From assembly GCF_016742135.1 (NCBI RefSeq), contig NZ_JACVCG010000001.1, positions 372,001 through 436,000 of the forward strand: DNA of 64,000 nt, in the 5' to 3' direction. A program made the translations under genes and the position numbers. The DNA is from Brevundimonas sp. (GTDB lineage Bacteria; Pseudomonadota; Alphaproteobacteria; Caulobacterales; Caulobacteraceae). Below are positions 15,823 to 24,996 of this stretch, in pieces (the first letter of the stretch is position 1; the number at the start of each line of letters is the position of its first letter). The notes beneath the pieces were generated by a model that was not told the DNA's origin, did no database searches, and saw only the letters and a program-made list of their open reading frames with translations.

Positions 15823-16572
15823 ATGATCCGTTCCCCCCTTCGCCTGCTGATGCCGATGGCCGCGGCCGTGGCCCTGGCCGGTGTGTCCGCACCGGCGCTG
15901 GCGCAGTCGATGCCGGAGCCCGCCGGCCATCATATGGTGGCGCCGCCGTATCTGAGCCTGGCAGCCTATGGCGAGGTCAAGGTTGCGCCGGACATGGCGA
16001 CGATCAATTTCGGCGTCATGACCGAGGCAGCGACCGCCGAGGCGGCGATGCGCCAGAACGCCCAGTATATGGAGCGGGTCATGGCCGCCCTGCGTCGGGC
16101 CGGGATCGCCGAGCGCGATATCCAGACCTCGGGTCTGAACCTGTCGGCGCAGTATGACTATCTGCCCAATCAGCCGCCGCGTCTGCGGGGCTATCAGGCG
16201 GTCAACCGGGTGACGGTGACGGTACGCGACCTGTCGCGGGTCGGCACCACGGCGGATGCGGTGGTCAGCGCGGGCGTCAACCAGATCGACGGGATCAGCT
16301 TTGGCCTGACCGACCGGACGGCGGCCGAGGACCAGGCGCGGCGCCTGGCGGTGCGGGACCTGCAGCGCAAGGCCAGCCTGTATGCCGAAGCTCTGGGCGT
16401 GAGGTTGGGCGGCATTCGTGGCTTGAGTGAAGGCACGTCGATGAGCGCCCCGCCGCCCATGCCCTATGCCCGGGCCGAGATGATGGTCCAGTCCGATGCG
16501 GCGACCTCGGTGTCGCCGGGCGAGCTGACGGTGCGGGTGGACATCACGGGGGTCTATGACCTGATCCGCTAG
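15823..16572 (+). CDS. SIMPL domain (DUF541) periplasmic protein
   Basis: A 249-residue exported protein. The start is ATG 15823, 6 nt after an AGGAG ribosome site. The signal peptide ends at APALAQ-SM. The mature part has the SIMPL pattern: LAAYGEVKVAPDMATINFGV at the start, a middle VTVTVRDLSRVG region, the A-x-DQARRLAVRDLQRKASLYAEALGV helix, and a final PGELTVRVDITGVYDL strand. Family members (for example E. coli YggE and the BP26 antigen) are periplasmic proteins that form ring assemblies and are linked to oxidative or envelope stress; the molecular activity is uncertain. It is a single gene with its own terminator. Confidence 0.9.
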   Translation: MIRSPLRLLMPMAAAVALAGVSAPALAQSMPEPAGHHMVAPPYLSLAAYGEVKVAPDMATINFGVMTEAATAEAAMRQNAQYMERVMAALRRAGIAERDIQTSGLNLSAQYDYLPNQPPRLRGYQAVNRVTVTVRDLSRVGTTADAVVSAGVNQIDGISFGLTDRTAAEDQARRLAVRDLQRKASLYAEALGVRLGGIRGLSEGTSMSAPPPMPYARAEMMVQSDAATSVSPGELTVRVDITGVYDLIR

Positions 16573-16593
16573 GCGGATGGATGATCAGACCGG

Positions 16594-16625
16594 AAAGGGG
16601 TGGCGCGAGGCGTCACCCCTTTTTC
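16594..16625 (+). terminator. Rho-independent terminator of the SIMPL gene
   Basis: AGGGGTG pairs with CACCCCT (inner GCGC/GCGT partial pairs) followed by a T-run TTTTTC. It begins about 22 bp after the stop codon, and lies just before the stop of convergent panD. Confidence 0.85.
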
Positions 16626-16633
16626 GTGCCGGA

Positions 16634-16990
16634 TCAGGCGGCGCGCTTGATGTGGTTGGCGTCGTCCAGAAGCACGACGGTCGGCGCATAGTTGCGGGCT
16701 TCCTCGGCCGGAAGCTGGCCATAGGTGACGATGATCACCTTGTCGTTCTTCTGGACCAGACGGGCGGCGGCGCCGTTGACGCCGATCACGCGCGAGCCGC
16801 GCGGGGCCTCGATGGCATAGGTGGTGAAGCGTGCGCCGGTGGTGATGTTCAGCACATCGACCTGTTCGTTCGGATAGATGTCGGCGGCATCCAGCAGGTC
16901 CCGGTCGATGGCGATCGATCCCTCATAGTCGAGATCGGCCTGGGTCACCGTCGCGCGGTGCAGCTTGGACTTCATCAGGGTGACCAGCAT
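16634..16990 (-). CDS. panD: Aspartate 1-decarboxylase (pyruvoyl enzyme)
   Basis: A 118-residue proenzyme that makes beta-alanine from L-aspartate for pantothenate and CoA synthesis. With the ATG at 16988-16990, the self-cleavage site YEGS puts Gly24-Ser25 exactly where E. coli PanD has it; Ser25 becomes the pyruvoyl group. Lys9, His11 and the NVTTGARF-like stretch ([14 protein letters not shown]) complete the active site, and NGAAARL is the conserved mid motif. The open frame extends 34 codons further upstream without family similarity. It is a single gene, convergent with the SIMPL gene. Confidence 0.95.
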   Translation of the reverse strand: MLVTLMKSKLHRATVTQADLDYEGSIAIDRDLLDAADIYPNEQVDVLNITTGARFTTYAIEAPRGSRVIGVNGAAARLVQKNDKVIIVTYGQLPAEEARNYAPTVVLLDDANHIKRAA

Positions 16991-17205
16991 GGGGAGTGCG
17001 GTCTCCGGTTCGGCGCGGGGAACAGCCCCCGCTGAGGGATGCCTCATATAGGGGCTTCGCCCCCGGCCATCAATCACGATGCTGCGAGGCAACAGAAAGA
17101 CCGGGCGCAGTTCGCGTGTTACGGGACGTTCATTTGACGGTGACGGCTTGCCCTCTATGGTCGAGCCTCCGCCGCCTTCCGACCTCGACGGGACTTCCGA
17201 CCGAC

Positions 17206-18987
17206 ATGAAACAGTTTTTCCTGACCGTGCTGGGGGTCTTCACCGGCCTGCTGCTCTTTGTCGTGGTCGTGCCGATCGTGCTGATCACCATGGCGGCGGC
17301 CAGTTCGTCGGGACCGGAAGTCCCCCGCAATGCGGTGCTGGAGCTGGATCTGCGCGGCGGGCTGAGCGATCAGCCGCCGACCTCGCCCTTTGCCCTGTTC
17401 GGCGGCGGGGGCCTGTCGGTCATGCAGGTGGTCGATACCCTGTCCCAGGCCGAGGACGACGCGAACGTCAAGGTGCTGCTGATCCGTCTGCCGGAAACCG
17501 GCATGACACCGGCGGCGGCCGACGAGGTGCGTCAGGCGATCCGCCGCTTCCGGGCCTCGGGCAAGCCGGTCATCGCCCATTCGCAGGGCTTCATGCCCGC
17601 CGGCGCTGTGATGTCCAGCTATATGGTCGGAGCCTCGGCGTCCGAGCTGTGGATGCAGAATACGGCCAGTTTCCAGGCGACGGGGTTCAGTGCCGAGGAA
17701 ATCTTCCTTGGCCGGGCGTTCGACAAATATGGCGTCGAGCCCGAGTTCGAGCAGCGCCATGAGTACAAGAACGCCGTCAATATCTATACGCAGAGTGACT
17801 TCACCGGGCCGCACCGCGAGGCGATGTTGGCCTGGATGGGCTCCATCTATGACACCACGGTCGTCCAGGCGGCGCAGGATCGCAAGATCACGCCCGCCGC
17901 CCTGAAGGCCAGCATTGAGGCCGGGCCCTGGACAGCGGATCAGGCGCTGGAGCGCAAGCTGATCGACAGGATCGGCCATGTGGAGGAGGCCGAGGATGAG
18001 GCCCTGCGCCGCGCCGGCCGGGGCGCGCGGATCATCCCCTTCGACAAATATGCCAGGGCCAAGGGTCCGAACAACGGCTCGGGCCGTGACGCCATCGCCG
18101 TGATCGGCGGCGAGGGGGCGATCATCACCGGCTCGGGCGGCAATGCCGATCCGTTCGGGGGCGGATCCTCGATCCATTCGGACGTGATGGCCGAGGCCAT
18201 TTATGACGCCATCAAGGACAAGGCCGTGAAGGCCATTGTGCTGCGCGTGTCCTCGCCCGGCGGGTCGCCGGAAGCGTCGGAGCAGATCGCGGCGGCGGTG
18301 CGCGCGGCCAAGGCGGCGGGCAAGCCGGTGGTGGTGTCGATGGGCACCTATGCGGCGTCCGGCGGTTACTGGATCAGTGCGGAGGCCGACCATATCGTGG
18401 CCCAGCCCTCGACCCTGACGGGATCGATCGGGGTGTTCGGCGGCAAGCTGGTGCTGCGGGAGGCCCTGGGGCGGTTCGGCGTGGATGTGCGCGGTCTGTC
18501 GGTCGGGGGTGACTATGCCGACGCCTATGCCATAGGCGAGCAGTTCACCCCGGCCCAGCGCGCGGCCTTTGCCGGGTCGATGGACCGCATCTATGGCGAC
18601 TTCATCACCCTGGTGGCCCGGGGCCGGGACCTGCCGCCCGCGCGGGTCGGCGAGATCGCCAGGGGCCGGGTCTGGACCGGGGCCCAGGCGCTGGAGCTGG
18701 GTCTTGTCGATCAACTGGGCGGCATGAGCGAGGCCATCGCCAAGGCCAAGGAACTGGCCGGCATCGATGCGGACACCTCGGTCCGGATCAAGCGCTTCCC
18801 CGAGCAGCAGTCCCCGTTCGCGGCACTGGCGAAAGCCTTTGGCGTGTCGGGCGAGGCGGCGCGCGCGCTGATCCTGATCGGCGGCGCGATCGACGATCCC
18901 CAGGCCCAGGCGGTGATGCGCCGGATCGAGGCGGACCGTATGCGCCGCGAGGGGGCCGTTGTGCTGGCGGACCGGCCGCTGGGTTGA
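17206..18987 (+). CDS. sppA: Signal peptide peptidase SppA, 67-kDa type
   Basis: A 593-residue inner-membrane serine protease that degrades cleaved signal peptides. ATG 17206 begins [14 protein letters not shown], followed by one N-terminal membrane helix (residues about 5-27). The protein has two tandem SppA domains, as in E. coli. The catalytic Lys/Ser dyad is visible: Lys188 in [10 protein letters not shown] of the first domain and Ser385 in [10 protein letters not shown] of the second; E. coli uses Lys209 and Ser409. The tetramer of two-domain subunits forms a periplasmic bowl. It is not obviously in an operon; the next gene starts 117 bp later. Confidence 0.95.
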   Translation: MKQFFLTVLGVFTGLLLFVVVVPIVLITMAAASSSGPEVPRNAVLELDLRGGLSDQPPTSPFALFGGGGLSVMQVVDTLSQAEDDANVKVLLIRLPETGMTPAAADEVRQAIRRFRASGKPVIAHSQGFMPAGAVMSSYMVGASASELWMQNTASFQATGFSAEEIFLGRAFDKYGVEPEFEQRHEYKNAVNIYTQSDFTGPHREAMLAWMGSIYDTTVVQAAQDRKITPAALKASIEAGPWTADQALERKLIDRIGHVEEAEDEALRRAGRGARIIPFDKYARAKGPNNGSGRDAIAVIGGEGAIITGSGGNADPFGGGSSIHSDVMAEAIYDAIKDKAVKAIVLRVSSPGGSPEASEQIAAAVRAAKAAGKPVVVSMGTYAASGGYWISAEADHIVAQPSTLTGSIGVFGGKLVLREALGRFGVDVRGLSVGGDYADAYAIGEQFTPAQRAAFAGSMDRIYGDFITLVARGRDLPPARVGEIARGRVWTGAQALELGLVDQLGGMSEAIAKAKELAGIDADTSVRIKRFPEQQSPFAALAKAFGVSGEAARALILIGGAIDDPQAQAVMRRIEADRMRREGAVVLADRPLG

Positions 18988-19104
18988 CGGGCGGCGGGTT
19001 TGCCGCACCCCCCGGTTGCTTGACCCGAAGGCAGGATGGACCGACATTGAGGCTTCGGCGTTAGTGGCGGGCAGGCCCCGTTCCGGAGCCGACAAGGAGT
19101 ACGC

Positions 19105-19452
19105 ATGAGTTCGACTGGACCTCGCTTTGACAGCCTGGGTGCCGCGACGGCGAACGTCGGTGATCGGGGCGGTTTTCTGCGGCCGCTGATGTGGTTGGGC
19201 GGCGTGGTCGCCGCCGGATGTGCCATGGCGGTGGGTGCCCTGCTGGCCGTGTTCACCGCTGTCGCCGTGGCCGTGATCGCCGTTGTCGCCGGGGTGGTGA
19301 TGTTCCTGATGGGCATGGCCAGCCGGGCGCGCCGCACGACGGGCGGACCGCGCAAGGGCCGCCGCCGCACCGATGGCGACGATACGGTGATCGAGGCGCA
19401 CAAGGTCGATGGCACCTGGGTCGCCTATGGCTGGGAACGGTCAGGCCGGTAA
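19105..19452 (+). CDS. Small two-helix membrane protein of unknown function
   Basis: A 115-residue protein with an N-terminal soluble part of about 28 residues, a hydrophobic block of about 45 residues forming one or two membrane helices (PLMWLGGVVAAGCAMAVGAL, then VAVAVIAVVAGVVMFLMGMA), and a basic cytosolic tail (RARRTTGGPRKGRRRTDGD). An AAGGAG ribosome site lies upstream of the ATG. No family is recognised. It is followed after 6 bp by the amidase gene, so the two are likely cotranscribed, which suggests an envelope role. Confidence 0.7.
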   Translation: MSSTGPRFDSLGAATANVGDRGGFLRPLMWLGGVVAAGCAMAVGALLAVFTAVAVAVIAVVAGVVMFLMGMASRARRTTGGPRKGRRRTDGDDTVIEAHKVDGTWVAYGWERSGR

Positions 19453-19458
19453 CCGGTC

Positions 19459-20223
19459 GTGACCCTGGAATTCCGGGCCGCGCCCTCTCCCAATTTCGAT
19501 GCCCGACGCGGCCCTCCCGACATGCTGGTGCTGCACTATACCGGCATGCAGACGGCCGAGGAGGCCATCGCCCGCCTGCGCGATGCCGCAGCGCGGGTGT
19601 CGGCCCACTACGTCGTCGATGAGGACGGCACCCTCTATGCCCTGGTCCCCGAGGAACGCCGCGCCTGGCATGCGGGCAAGGGCGTCTGGCAGGGCGAGAC
19701 CGACTGTAATGCTGCCTCGATCGGGATCGAGATCGTAAATCCCGGGCATGAATGGGGCTATCGCGACTTTCCCGACGTCCAGATCGAGGCTGTGATCGCC
19801 CTGATCGCCGATATCCGCAGCCGCTGGACCATTCCGGATGACCGGATCATCGGCCATTCCGACCTGGCGCCCGACCGCAAGGAGGACCCGGGCGAACGCT
19901 TTCCGTGGAAGCGGCTGGCGGGGGAGGGGCATGGCCTGTGGTTTGAGCCGGCGGCCGAACGGGTGGCGGCGCTGGGCTCGCCCCTGCGGCCGGGGGACGC
20001 CGGCCTGGGCGCGACGGTGTTGAGCGCGGGTCTGCACAAGCTGGGCTATGGCGTGGAACCAAGGGGCGAGTTTGACGAGCCGCTGAGGCTGGCGGTCGCG
20101 GCATTCCAGCGGCACTGGCGACCCGCACGGGTGGACGGCGTGGCTGACGGCGAGACCCGCGCGCGGCTGGTCGGGTTGTTACAGCTGGTGGCGGCGAGGA
20201 GCGTGACCGGCCTGGGGGCGTGA
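19459..20223 (+). CDS. N-acetylmuramoyl-L-alanine amidase with peptidoglycan-binding domain (AmiD/AmpD type)
   Basis: A 254-residue protein with GTG start 6 bp after the preceding stop. Residues 1-165 are an Amidase_2 domain: zinc ligands His26 (LHYTG), His133 (IGHSDLAPDRK) and Asp143, with family motifs SAHYVVDEDG and AWHAGKG. Residues about 180-250 form a PG_binding_1 repeat. It cleaves the amide bond between MurNAc (or anhydro-MurNAc) and the stem peptide. No signal peptide is visible, which fits a cytosolic AmpD-like recycling role more than an outer-membrane AmiD; the added binding domain is AmiD-like, so the location is uncertain. Confidence 0.9.
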   Translation: MTLEFRAAPSPNFDARRGPPDMLVLHYTGMQTAEEAIARLRDAAARVSAHYVVDEDGTLYALVPEERRAWHAGKGVWQGETDCNAASIGIEIVNPGHEWGYRDFPDVQIEAVIALIADIRSRWTIPDDRIIGHSDLAPDRKEDPGERFPWKRLAGEGHGLWFEPAAERVAALGSPLRPGDAGLGATVLSAGLHKLGYGVEPRGEFDEPLRLAVAAFQRHWRPARVDGVADGETRARLVGLLQLVAARSVTGLGA

Positions 20224-20242
20224 CCCCTCCCGTCTCCCGGGG

Positions 20243-20590
20243 TCAGCGCGGATTGGACGGAGTTCTGGCCGGAGTTGTCGTGGTCTCGATGCAGGTTACC
20301 GAGAAGCGGAAGCCGGTGCCGGCCTCGTTGCGACCGCTCTCGCGTCGGCACTGCGGTTCCTGCGATACCCGCCCTGTCGGCAAGGGTTGCGACAGGGCGT
20401 CCGTGGCGACCAGACGTTCGGTGCAGGCGAGCACGGTTTCGGAGGGTCGGCGCCACGTCTGACCCCGGCAGGCGTAATTGGCCTCCTGCCATGTCGTCGG
20501 TTCCCTCGCCGGCGCGGTTGGCGGTATCGGGTCCTGGGGCGCGGTCGCCCCCAGCGCGAACGCCGCCAGGATGAGTGCGATTTGGCTCAT
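20243..20590 (-). CDS. Small exported Cys-containing protein, unknown function
   Basis: A 115-residue protein with a short hydrophobic N-terminus (MSQIALILAAFALGATA) that may be a signal peptide. The rest contains four cysteines (NYACRGQ, VLACTER, PQCRRES, VTCIET), compatible with two disulfides, and a C-terminal Thr/Pro-rich tail. A GGGAGG ribosome site lies 8 nt before the ATG, which supports expression. No family is recognised. It is convergent with the amidase gene and divergent from rnpB. Confidence 0.6.
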   Translation of the reverse strand: MSQIALILAAFALGATAPQDPIPPTAPAREPTTWQEANYACRGQTWRRPSETVLACTERLVATDALSQPLPTGRVSQEPQCRRESGRNEAGTGFRFSVTCIETTTTPARTPSNPR

Positions 20591-20673
20591 GGTCAGAACC
20601 CTCCCTTCATCGGGATATCAGCCGAGCGCCCGGGCTTGCACTGACGGTGTCTGATCGAAGGGGGCGTGCCGAG

Positions 20674-20702
20674 TTGACGTCGAGCCGACGGGCGCCCATC
20701 TG
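20674..20702 (+). promoter_or_regulatory. Likely promoter of rnpB
   Basis: TTGACG at 20674-20679, a 17-bp spacer and CATCTG at 20697-20702 end 6 bp before the predicted first base of rnpB at 20709. The -35 is good; the -10 is poor but GC-rich -10 elements are common in this group. Confidence 0.45.
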
Positions 20703-20708
20703 TGCCTG

Positions 20709-21087
20709 GCCAGACGGTCGGACGGTCGCGGCGGGGTTTCGGCCCTGTCGAGGAAAGTCCGGGCTCCACGGTGAAAAGGCGGCGGGTAACGCCCGCCCGG
20801 GGTGACCCGAGGGACAGTGCCACAGAAAGCAAACCTCCGGCCTTTCGAGGCCGGGAAGGGTGAAAGGGTGGGGTAAGAGCCCACCGCGTCGACGGCAACG
20901 GAGACGGCACGGTAAACCCCGCCTGGAGCAAGACCGAATAGGGATGTCGTGCAGGCTCGCCTGCGGGGGTCACCGCCCCAGACGTCCGGGTAGGTTGCTG
21001 GAGCCGGTCGGCAACGATCGGCCAAGAGGAATGACCGTCCATGCTCCCTCGGGGGCGGGACAGAACCCGGCTTACAGACCGTCTGGC
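20709..21087 (+). ncRNA. rnpB: RNase P RNA, bacterial type A
   Basis: The 379-nt RNA is the ribozyme that matures the 5' ends of tRNAs with protein RnpA. The universal core is visible: GAGGAAAGTCCGGGCTCC at about 20749 (P4/CR-I), ACAGAAAGCAAACC near 20822 (CR-II), and AAGACCGAATAGGGA-like CR-IV sequence, then ACAGAACCCGGCTTAC at the 3' end (CR-V). P1 is formed by GCCAGACGGTC (20709-20719) with GACCGTCTGGC (21077-21087), a perfect 11-bp helix that sets both ends. The Alphaproteobacterial type A layout fits the length. Confidence 0.97.
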
Positions 21088-21115
21088 GTTTTATTCCTTA
21101 CGCTACCGCTCGCCG

Positions 21116-21186
21116 CGCGGTCGCTCGCTGCTTGAGGCAGTGTTTTTTGCCTAACGCTCGCGACGCGGTCGTTCGCTGCTTGAGGC
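21116..21186 (+). repeat. Pair of 23-bp direct repeats after rnpB
   Basis: CGCGGTCGCTCGCTGCTTGAGGC at 21116-21138 recurs at 21164-21186 with one C/T change. Between them AGGCA and TGCCT flank a T6 run that could act as a hairpin with its T-run in the loop. The repeats separate rnpB from the mraZ control region. Confidence 0.7.
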
Positions 21187-21336
21187 GGGCTGAGACCTGT
21201 TAACCCCTTGAGCGGAAAGGTGGCGCAAACTGTGTCCCCAGGCTGTTAATACTTTCGATGTTCGCTGTATGTTCTGAGTTTTACAGTCCTGATGACAAGA
21301 GTTGTCCCGGTTCATGGTTAAGGATCGTCAACTAAT

Positions 21337-21370
21337 CCCATTGAGACCCATTTCATCCCATGCTATCCCA
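21337..21370. promoter_or_regulatory. MraZ-binding repeats (four TGGG boxes at 10-bp spacing)
   Basis: CCCA occurs at 21337, 21347, 21357 and 21367, exactly one helical turn apart. On the minus strand each is TGGG(A/T) with 5-bp spacers, the layout described for the MraZ operator (TGGGN repeats). The array ends 38 bp before the first possible mraZ start. It predicts negative autoregulation of the whole downstream dcw operon by MraZ rings. Confidence 0.85.
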
Positions 21371-21453
21371 GTCGCATGATTTGGGGTGCCTGACGTCGCC
21401 TGGACGTCGTGACAAGAGCCAAGGGGCGGGCCGGAAGGTCCGGATGGGACGGG

Positions 21454-21930
21454 GTGTTTCTCTCGACGGTCGAGAAACAATTGGACGCGAAGCGGCGGTT
21501 GCTGATCCCGCAGGACTTCCGCACCCCTGAAAACGGGGCCGAGCACGCCATCTTCGTCTTCCCGTCGATCGAGGCCGACTGCCTCGAGGCCGGCGGTGAC
21601 CCGCTGTTCGCCACCTATGTCGAAATGATCCGCTCGCTGCCGTTCGGCTCGGAGCAGCGCTCGGCGCTGGAATGGCAGGTGCTGGGCGAGCAGACGCGGC
21701 TGACGTTCGACGGCGGGGGCCGGGTGACCCTGCCGGAGAGCCTGATCCAGGATGCGGGTCTGGGCGAGACGGTCGTGATCGTGGGGCTGGGCGACCGGTT
21801 CCAGATCTGGAACCGCGAGGCCTGGGTGGCGAGGCGGGCCGAGCGTCGGCAGCTGGCCCGGTCGGGCATTGCCGAGCTGGGTGCCTTGCGGCTGGCGGCC
21901 CAGTTGAAGGTTGAAGGGGGCGGGTCATGA
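21454..21930 (+). CDS. mraZ: MraZ transcriptional regulator of the division/cell-wall cluster
   Basis: A 158-residue AbrB-like DNA-binding protein made of two MraZ repeats: [14 protein letters not shown] near residue 10 and [13 protein letters not shown] near 88. GTG 21454 gives [15 protein letters not shown], which matches the usual MraZ beginning. A GTG at 21409 in the same frame would add 15 residues (MTRAKGRAGRSGWDG); neither has a strong ribosome site. MraZ forms rings that bind TGGG repeats and represses its own operon; four such repeats lie upstream. Its stop overlaps the rsmH start by 4 bp. Confidence 0.92.
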   Translation: MFLSTVEKQLDAKRRLLIPQDFRTPENGAEHAIFVFPSIEADCLEAGGDPLFATYVEMIRSLPFGSEQRSALEWQVLGEQTRLTFDGGGRVTLPESLIQDAGLGETVVIVGLGDRFQIWNREAWVARRAERRQLARSGIAELGALRLAAQLKVEGGGS

Positions 21931-22883
21931 CCGAGGCGCCCCGGCCACACATTCCGGTCCTGCTTGAGGCCGTGATCAAGGCTGTGCGGCCCGCGCCCGG
22001 CCAGAGGGTGGTGGATGCCACCTTTGGTGCCGGCGGCTATTCGCGCGCGTTTCTTGAGGCCGGGGCCGAGGTGATCGCGCTGGACCGCGATCCGACGGTC
22101 CAGCCCTATGCCGATGCGCTGGGCCGCGACTTTCCCGGGCGATTCCGCCTGGTCCGCGCGCCCTTTTCCGAGCTGGTCGAGGTGCTGGCGGATGAGACCC
22201 CGGTCGATGCCGTGGTGTTCGACATCGGCGTGTCGTCGATGCAGCTGGACCAGGCCGAGCGCGGCTTTTCCTTCATGAAGGACGGGCCCCTGGACATGCG
22301 GATGTCGCGCGAGGGCGAGAGCGCCGCCGATATCGTCAACAGCTGGGACCACGGTCCGTTGGCGCATATCTTCAAGCTGTACGGGGACGAGCGTCAGTCC
22401 GGCCGGATCGCCACGGCCATCCTGCGCCGGCGGGTGGAGCGCCCGTTCGAGCGGACGCTGGATCTGGCGGAGGTGGTCGAGGCGGCTCTCGGCGGGCGGC
22501 GCGGTGCGCCGACCCATCCGGCGACGCGGGTGTTTCAGGCGCTGCGCATCGCGGTCAATGACGAGCTGGGCGAGCTGGCGCGCGGGCTGGAAGGCGCCGA
22601 GGCGATCCTGCCGGAGGGGGGCCGGCTGGCGGTGGTGACCTTCCACTCGCTGGAAGACCGGATGGTCAAGAGCTTCCTGACCGAGCGCACCGGAAATGCG
22701 CCCGGTGGATCGCGTCATGCGCCCCAAAGGGTCGAGCCGAGGGCGCCCAGCTTCCGTCTGCAATTCAAGGGATCGGTCGATGCTTCGGACGAGGAGCTGG
22801 CGGTCAACCCGCGGGCGCGCTCGGCCCGCCTGCGCGCGGCGGTTCGGACCGATGCCCCGGCGTGGGGGAGGCTGGCGGCATGA
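21927..22883 (+). CDS. rsmH: 16S rRNA m4C1402 N4-methyltransferase
   Basis: A 318-residue SAM-dependent methyltransferase (formerly MraW) that modifies C1402 in the ribosomal P site. Motif I is seen in [15 protein letters not shown], then VIALDRDP, the [10 protein letters not shown] segment, and the conserved [16 protein letters not shown] near the end. The ATGA overlap with mraZ and another with ftsL indicate translational coupling. It lies in its standard place between mraZ and ftsL. Confidence 0.97.
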   Translation: MTEAPRPHIPVLLEAVIKAVRPAPGQRVVDATFGAGGYSRAFLEAGAEVIALDRDPTVQPYADALGRDFPGRFRLVRAPFSELVEVLADETPVDAVVFDIGVSSMQLDQAERGFSFMKDGPLDMRMSREGESAADIVNSWDHGPLAHIFKLYGDERQSGRIATAILRRRVERPFERTLDLAEVVEAALGGRRGAPTHPATRVFQALRIAVNDELGELARGLEGAEAILPEGGRLAVVTFHSLEDRMVKSFLTERTGNAPGGSRHAPQRVEPRAPSFRLQFKGSVDASDEELAVNPRARSARLRAAVRTDAPAWGRLAA

Positions 22884-23242
22884 CGGCCCTGAAGCGCCTG
22901 TTCGACTGGAAGGTGCGCGGCATCCGCTGGGTCGAGATTTTCGGCATCCTGTGCGTCGCGGCCATGCTGTTGTCGGTCTATCTGACCAAGGCGGCGGCGG
23001 CGCGACAGACGACCCGCATCGCCCAGCTGGAACGCGAGATCGACCAGTCCTCGCTGCGGGTGCGCATGCTGCGGGCCGAGGTGGCGCGGCTGGAGAGCCC
23101 GGCCCGGCTGGAGGCCCTGTCGCGCCAGGCGGGGTTGGTCCCGATCGGCCAGCCGCCGGCCGTCGGGCTCCCGGTGGCCGAAGAACCGCCTGTCGAGGAT
23201 GAGACGGCGCCACCCCCTCCGGTCGAGGAGGTGGTGCAATGA
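22880..23242 (+). CDS. ftsL: Cell division protein FtsL
   Basis: A 120-residue bitopic protein starting at ATG 22880, which overlaps the rsmH stop as ATGA. A short cytosolic N-terminus is followed by one membrane helix (about residues 15-36, [19 protein letters not shown]) and a periplasmic coiled coil ([20 protein letters not shown]). A Pro/Glu-rich tail follows. FtsL forms the FtsQLB subcomplex that activates FtsWI at the septum. Sequence is poorly conserved between genera, so the call rests on size, topology, leucine-zipper pattern and position between rsmH and ftsI. Confidence 0.9.
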   Translation: MTALKRLFDWKVRGIRWVEIFGILCVAAMLLSVYLTKAAAARQTTRIAQLEREIDQSSLRVRMLRAEVARLESPARLEALSRQAGLVPIGQPPAVGLPVAEEPPVEDETAPPPPVEEVVQ

Positions 23243-24996
23243 GCGTGCAGCCCCATCCCTCATCCGTACGGGGTGCCGGACCCCGGGCCCCGTGGAAGGG
23301 TCTGGGCCGACGCGCGCGCCGCCTCTCGCCCTCGTGGCGCTGGCTGGCGGAAGGCGTGTGGTGGATCGAGCATGGCTTTGAGCGGGCCCGGGCCCACGGC
23401 CGCCCGGAAGAGGACAGCCGGGTCCGCATCTTTCTGGTGCTGGCGGTCTTTGGGCTGGTGTTCGCGGGGCTGGGCGTGAAGGCAGGCTATGCCGCCCTGT
23501 TCGAGGCGGTGGGGGCGAGCTATCGCGGCGCGGCGTCGGACCGCAGCCGGGCCGATCTGGTGGACCGCAACGGACGGCTTCTGGCCACCGATGTGATCTT
23601 CTATGCCCTGTTCATCGACCCGTCGCAGGTCTGGGACCGGGATGTGGCCTATCGCGAAATCCGCCGCGTCCTGCCGCGCCTGAACGCCGACCGGCTGAAG
23701 GGTGCGATCTGGGGTGACCGGCAGGTCATCGTGGCCAGCGGCCTGACCCCCGAGGAACGCGCCCGGGTGCACGACCTGGGTCTGGGGGGCGTGACTTTCG
23801 CCATGGAGGATGGCCGCGTCTATCCCCTGGATGGTGAGGCCAGGCATTTGATCGGTGCGACCGACACGGGCGGGCAGGGAATTTCCGGAGCCGAGCTGGC
23901 CTTTGACAAGGAACTTCGGGCCGAGGGTGCCGCAGGGGCTCCGTTCGAACTGTCCATCGACCTGAGAATACAGGGGGTGGTCGAGAATGAACTGGCCACC
24001 ACCATGGCCCAGACCAACGCCAAGGCTGGCGTGGCGATCGTCACCAATGTCCAGACCGGCGAGGTTCTGGCCATGGCCAGCTGGCCCGACAGGGGATCGC
24101 GCAACCTGGCGACATCCGGCCACTATGAGATGGGGTCGGTGTTCAAGAGTTTTGCGGTCGCGGCCGGGCTGGATACCGGCGCGGCCGATATGACCACCCT
24201 GTTCGACGCCTCCGAGCCCTTCATGATCGGCAAGCGTCGGATCACCGACTTCCACGCCCAGAACCGGATCATGACGCTGGAGGAGGTCTATCTGCACTCG
24301 TCCAACATCGGCACCTCGCGCCTTGCGGTTCAGATGGGCCCCGATGTGATGAAGGACTATTTCGGGCGACTGGGCCTGCTGGAGCGGGCCCCGCTGGAAC
24401 TGGTCGAGTCCGCGGCGCCCCGGGTGCCGGGCGACTGGACGCCGACGACCCTGGCGTCGCTGTCGTTCGGGTATGGCATCATGGTGACGCCGGTGCAGGT
24501 TATCGCGGCGGTCGGCGCGCTGAGCAACGGCGGCCGGTATGTTCCGCTCAGTCTTCGCAAGGGTGGCGCCCTCGGTGCCGAACCGAGGCCGGTCGTCTCT
24601 CCGCAGACTAGCCTGAACATGCTGGACCTGATGCGCCGCAATGTGGTGCGCGGGTCGGGCGGTCGGGCCAATGCAGCGGGTCTCAGGGTCGGAGGCAAGA
24701 CCGGCTCGGCCAACAAATGGACCGGCAGCCGCTATGATCCGGCGGTGGCGGTCGGCACCTTCATCGGCGTCTTCCCCAGTGACGGGCCGCTGGACGCGCC
24801 CCGCTATGCCATTCTGGTGCTGGTCGACGAGCCGGGCAGCTATCCGCGCACGGGGGGCTTCGTCGCCGCCCCCGCCGTCGGACGGATCGCCGACCGCATC
24901 GCGCCCTTCGTGGGGGTCGAGCGCGCCGACGACCGCTGGCAACTGGCGGATGGCCGCCCGAATCCGACGCTCAGGGACATGGAGGCCTCGCTGTGA
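23239..24996 (+). CDS. ftsI: Penicillin-binding protein 3, septal transpeptidase FtsI
   Basis: A 585-residue class B PBP. An unusually long basic cytosolic N-terminus of about 70 residues precedes one membrane helix (FLVLAVFGLVFAGLGVKAGYA). The transpeptidase has all three motifs: Ser300-x-x-Lys303 (SVFK), Ser354-Ser-Asn356 (SSN) and Lys487-Thr-Gly489 (KTG). It crosslinks septal peptidoglycan with FtsW. It starts with an ATGA overlap on ftsL and runs into murE. The stretch RGAASDRSRADLVDRNGRLLA is the pedestal-domain start typical of FtsI. Confidence 0.97.
   Translation: MSVQPHPSSVRGAGPRAPWKGLGRRARRLSPSWRWLAEGVWWIEHGFERARAHGRPEEDSRVRIFLVLAVFGLVFAGLGVKAGYAALFEAVGASYRGAASDRSRADLVDRNGRLLATDVIFYALFIDPSQVWDRDVAYREIRRVLPRLNADRLKGAIWGDRQVIVASGLTPEERARVHDLGLGGVTFAMEDGRVYPLDGEARHLIGATDTGGQGISGAELAFDKELRAEGAAGAPFELSIDLRIQGVVENELATTMAQTNAKAGVAIVTNVQTGEVLAMASWPDRGSRNLATSGHYEMGSVFKSFAVAAGLDTGAADMTTLFDASEPFMIGKRRITDFHAQNRIMTLEEVYLHSSNIGTSRLAVQMGPDVMKDYFGRLGLLERAPLELVESAAPRVPGDWTPTTLASLSFGYGIMVTPVQVIAAVGALSNGGRYVPLSLRKGGALGAEPRPVVSPQTSLNMLDLMRRNVVRGSGGRANAAGLRVGGKTGSANKWTGSRYDPAVAVGTFIGVFPSDGPLDAPRYAILVLVDEPGSYPRTGGFVAAPAVGRIADRIAPFVGVERADDRWQLADGRPNPTLRDMEASL

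Noticed and set aside
21190-21330. TTAA motifs upstream of mraZ as CtrA boxes
   Set aside because: TTAA occurs near 21193, 21246 and 21318 but none has a second TTAA-like half at seven bases; only CAAC follows one of them.
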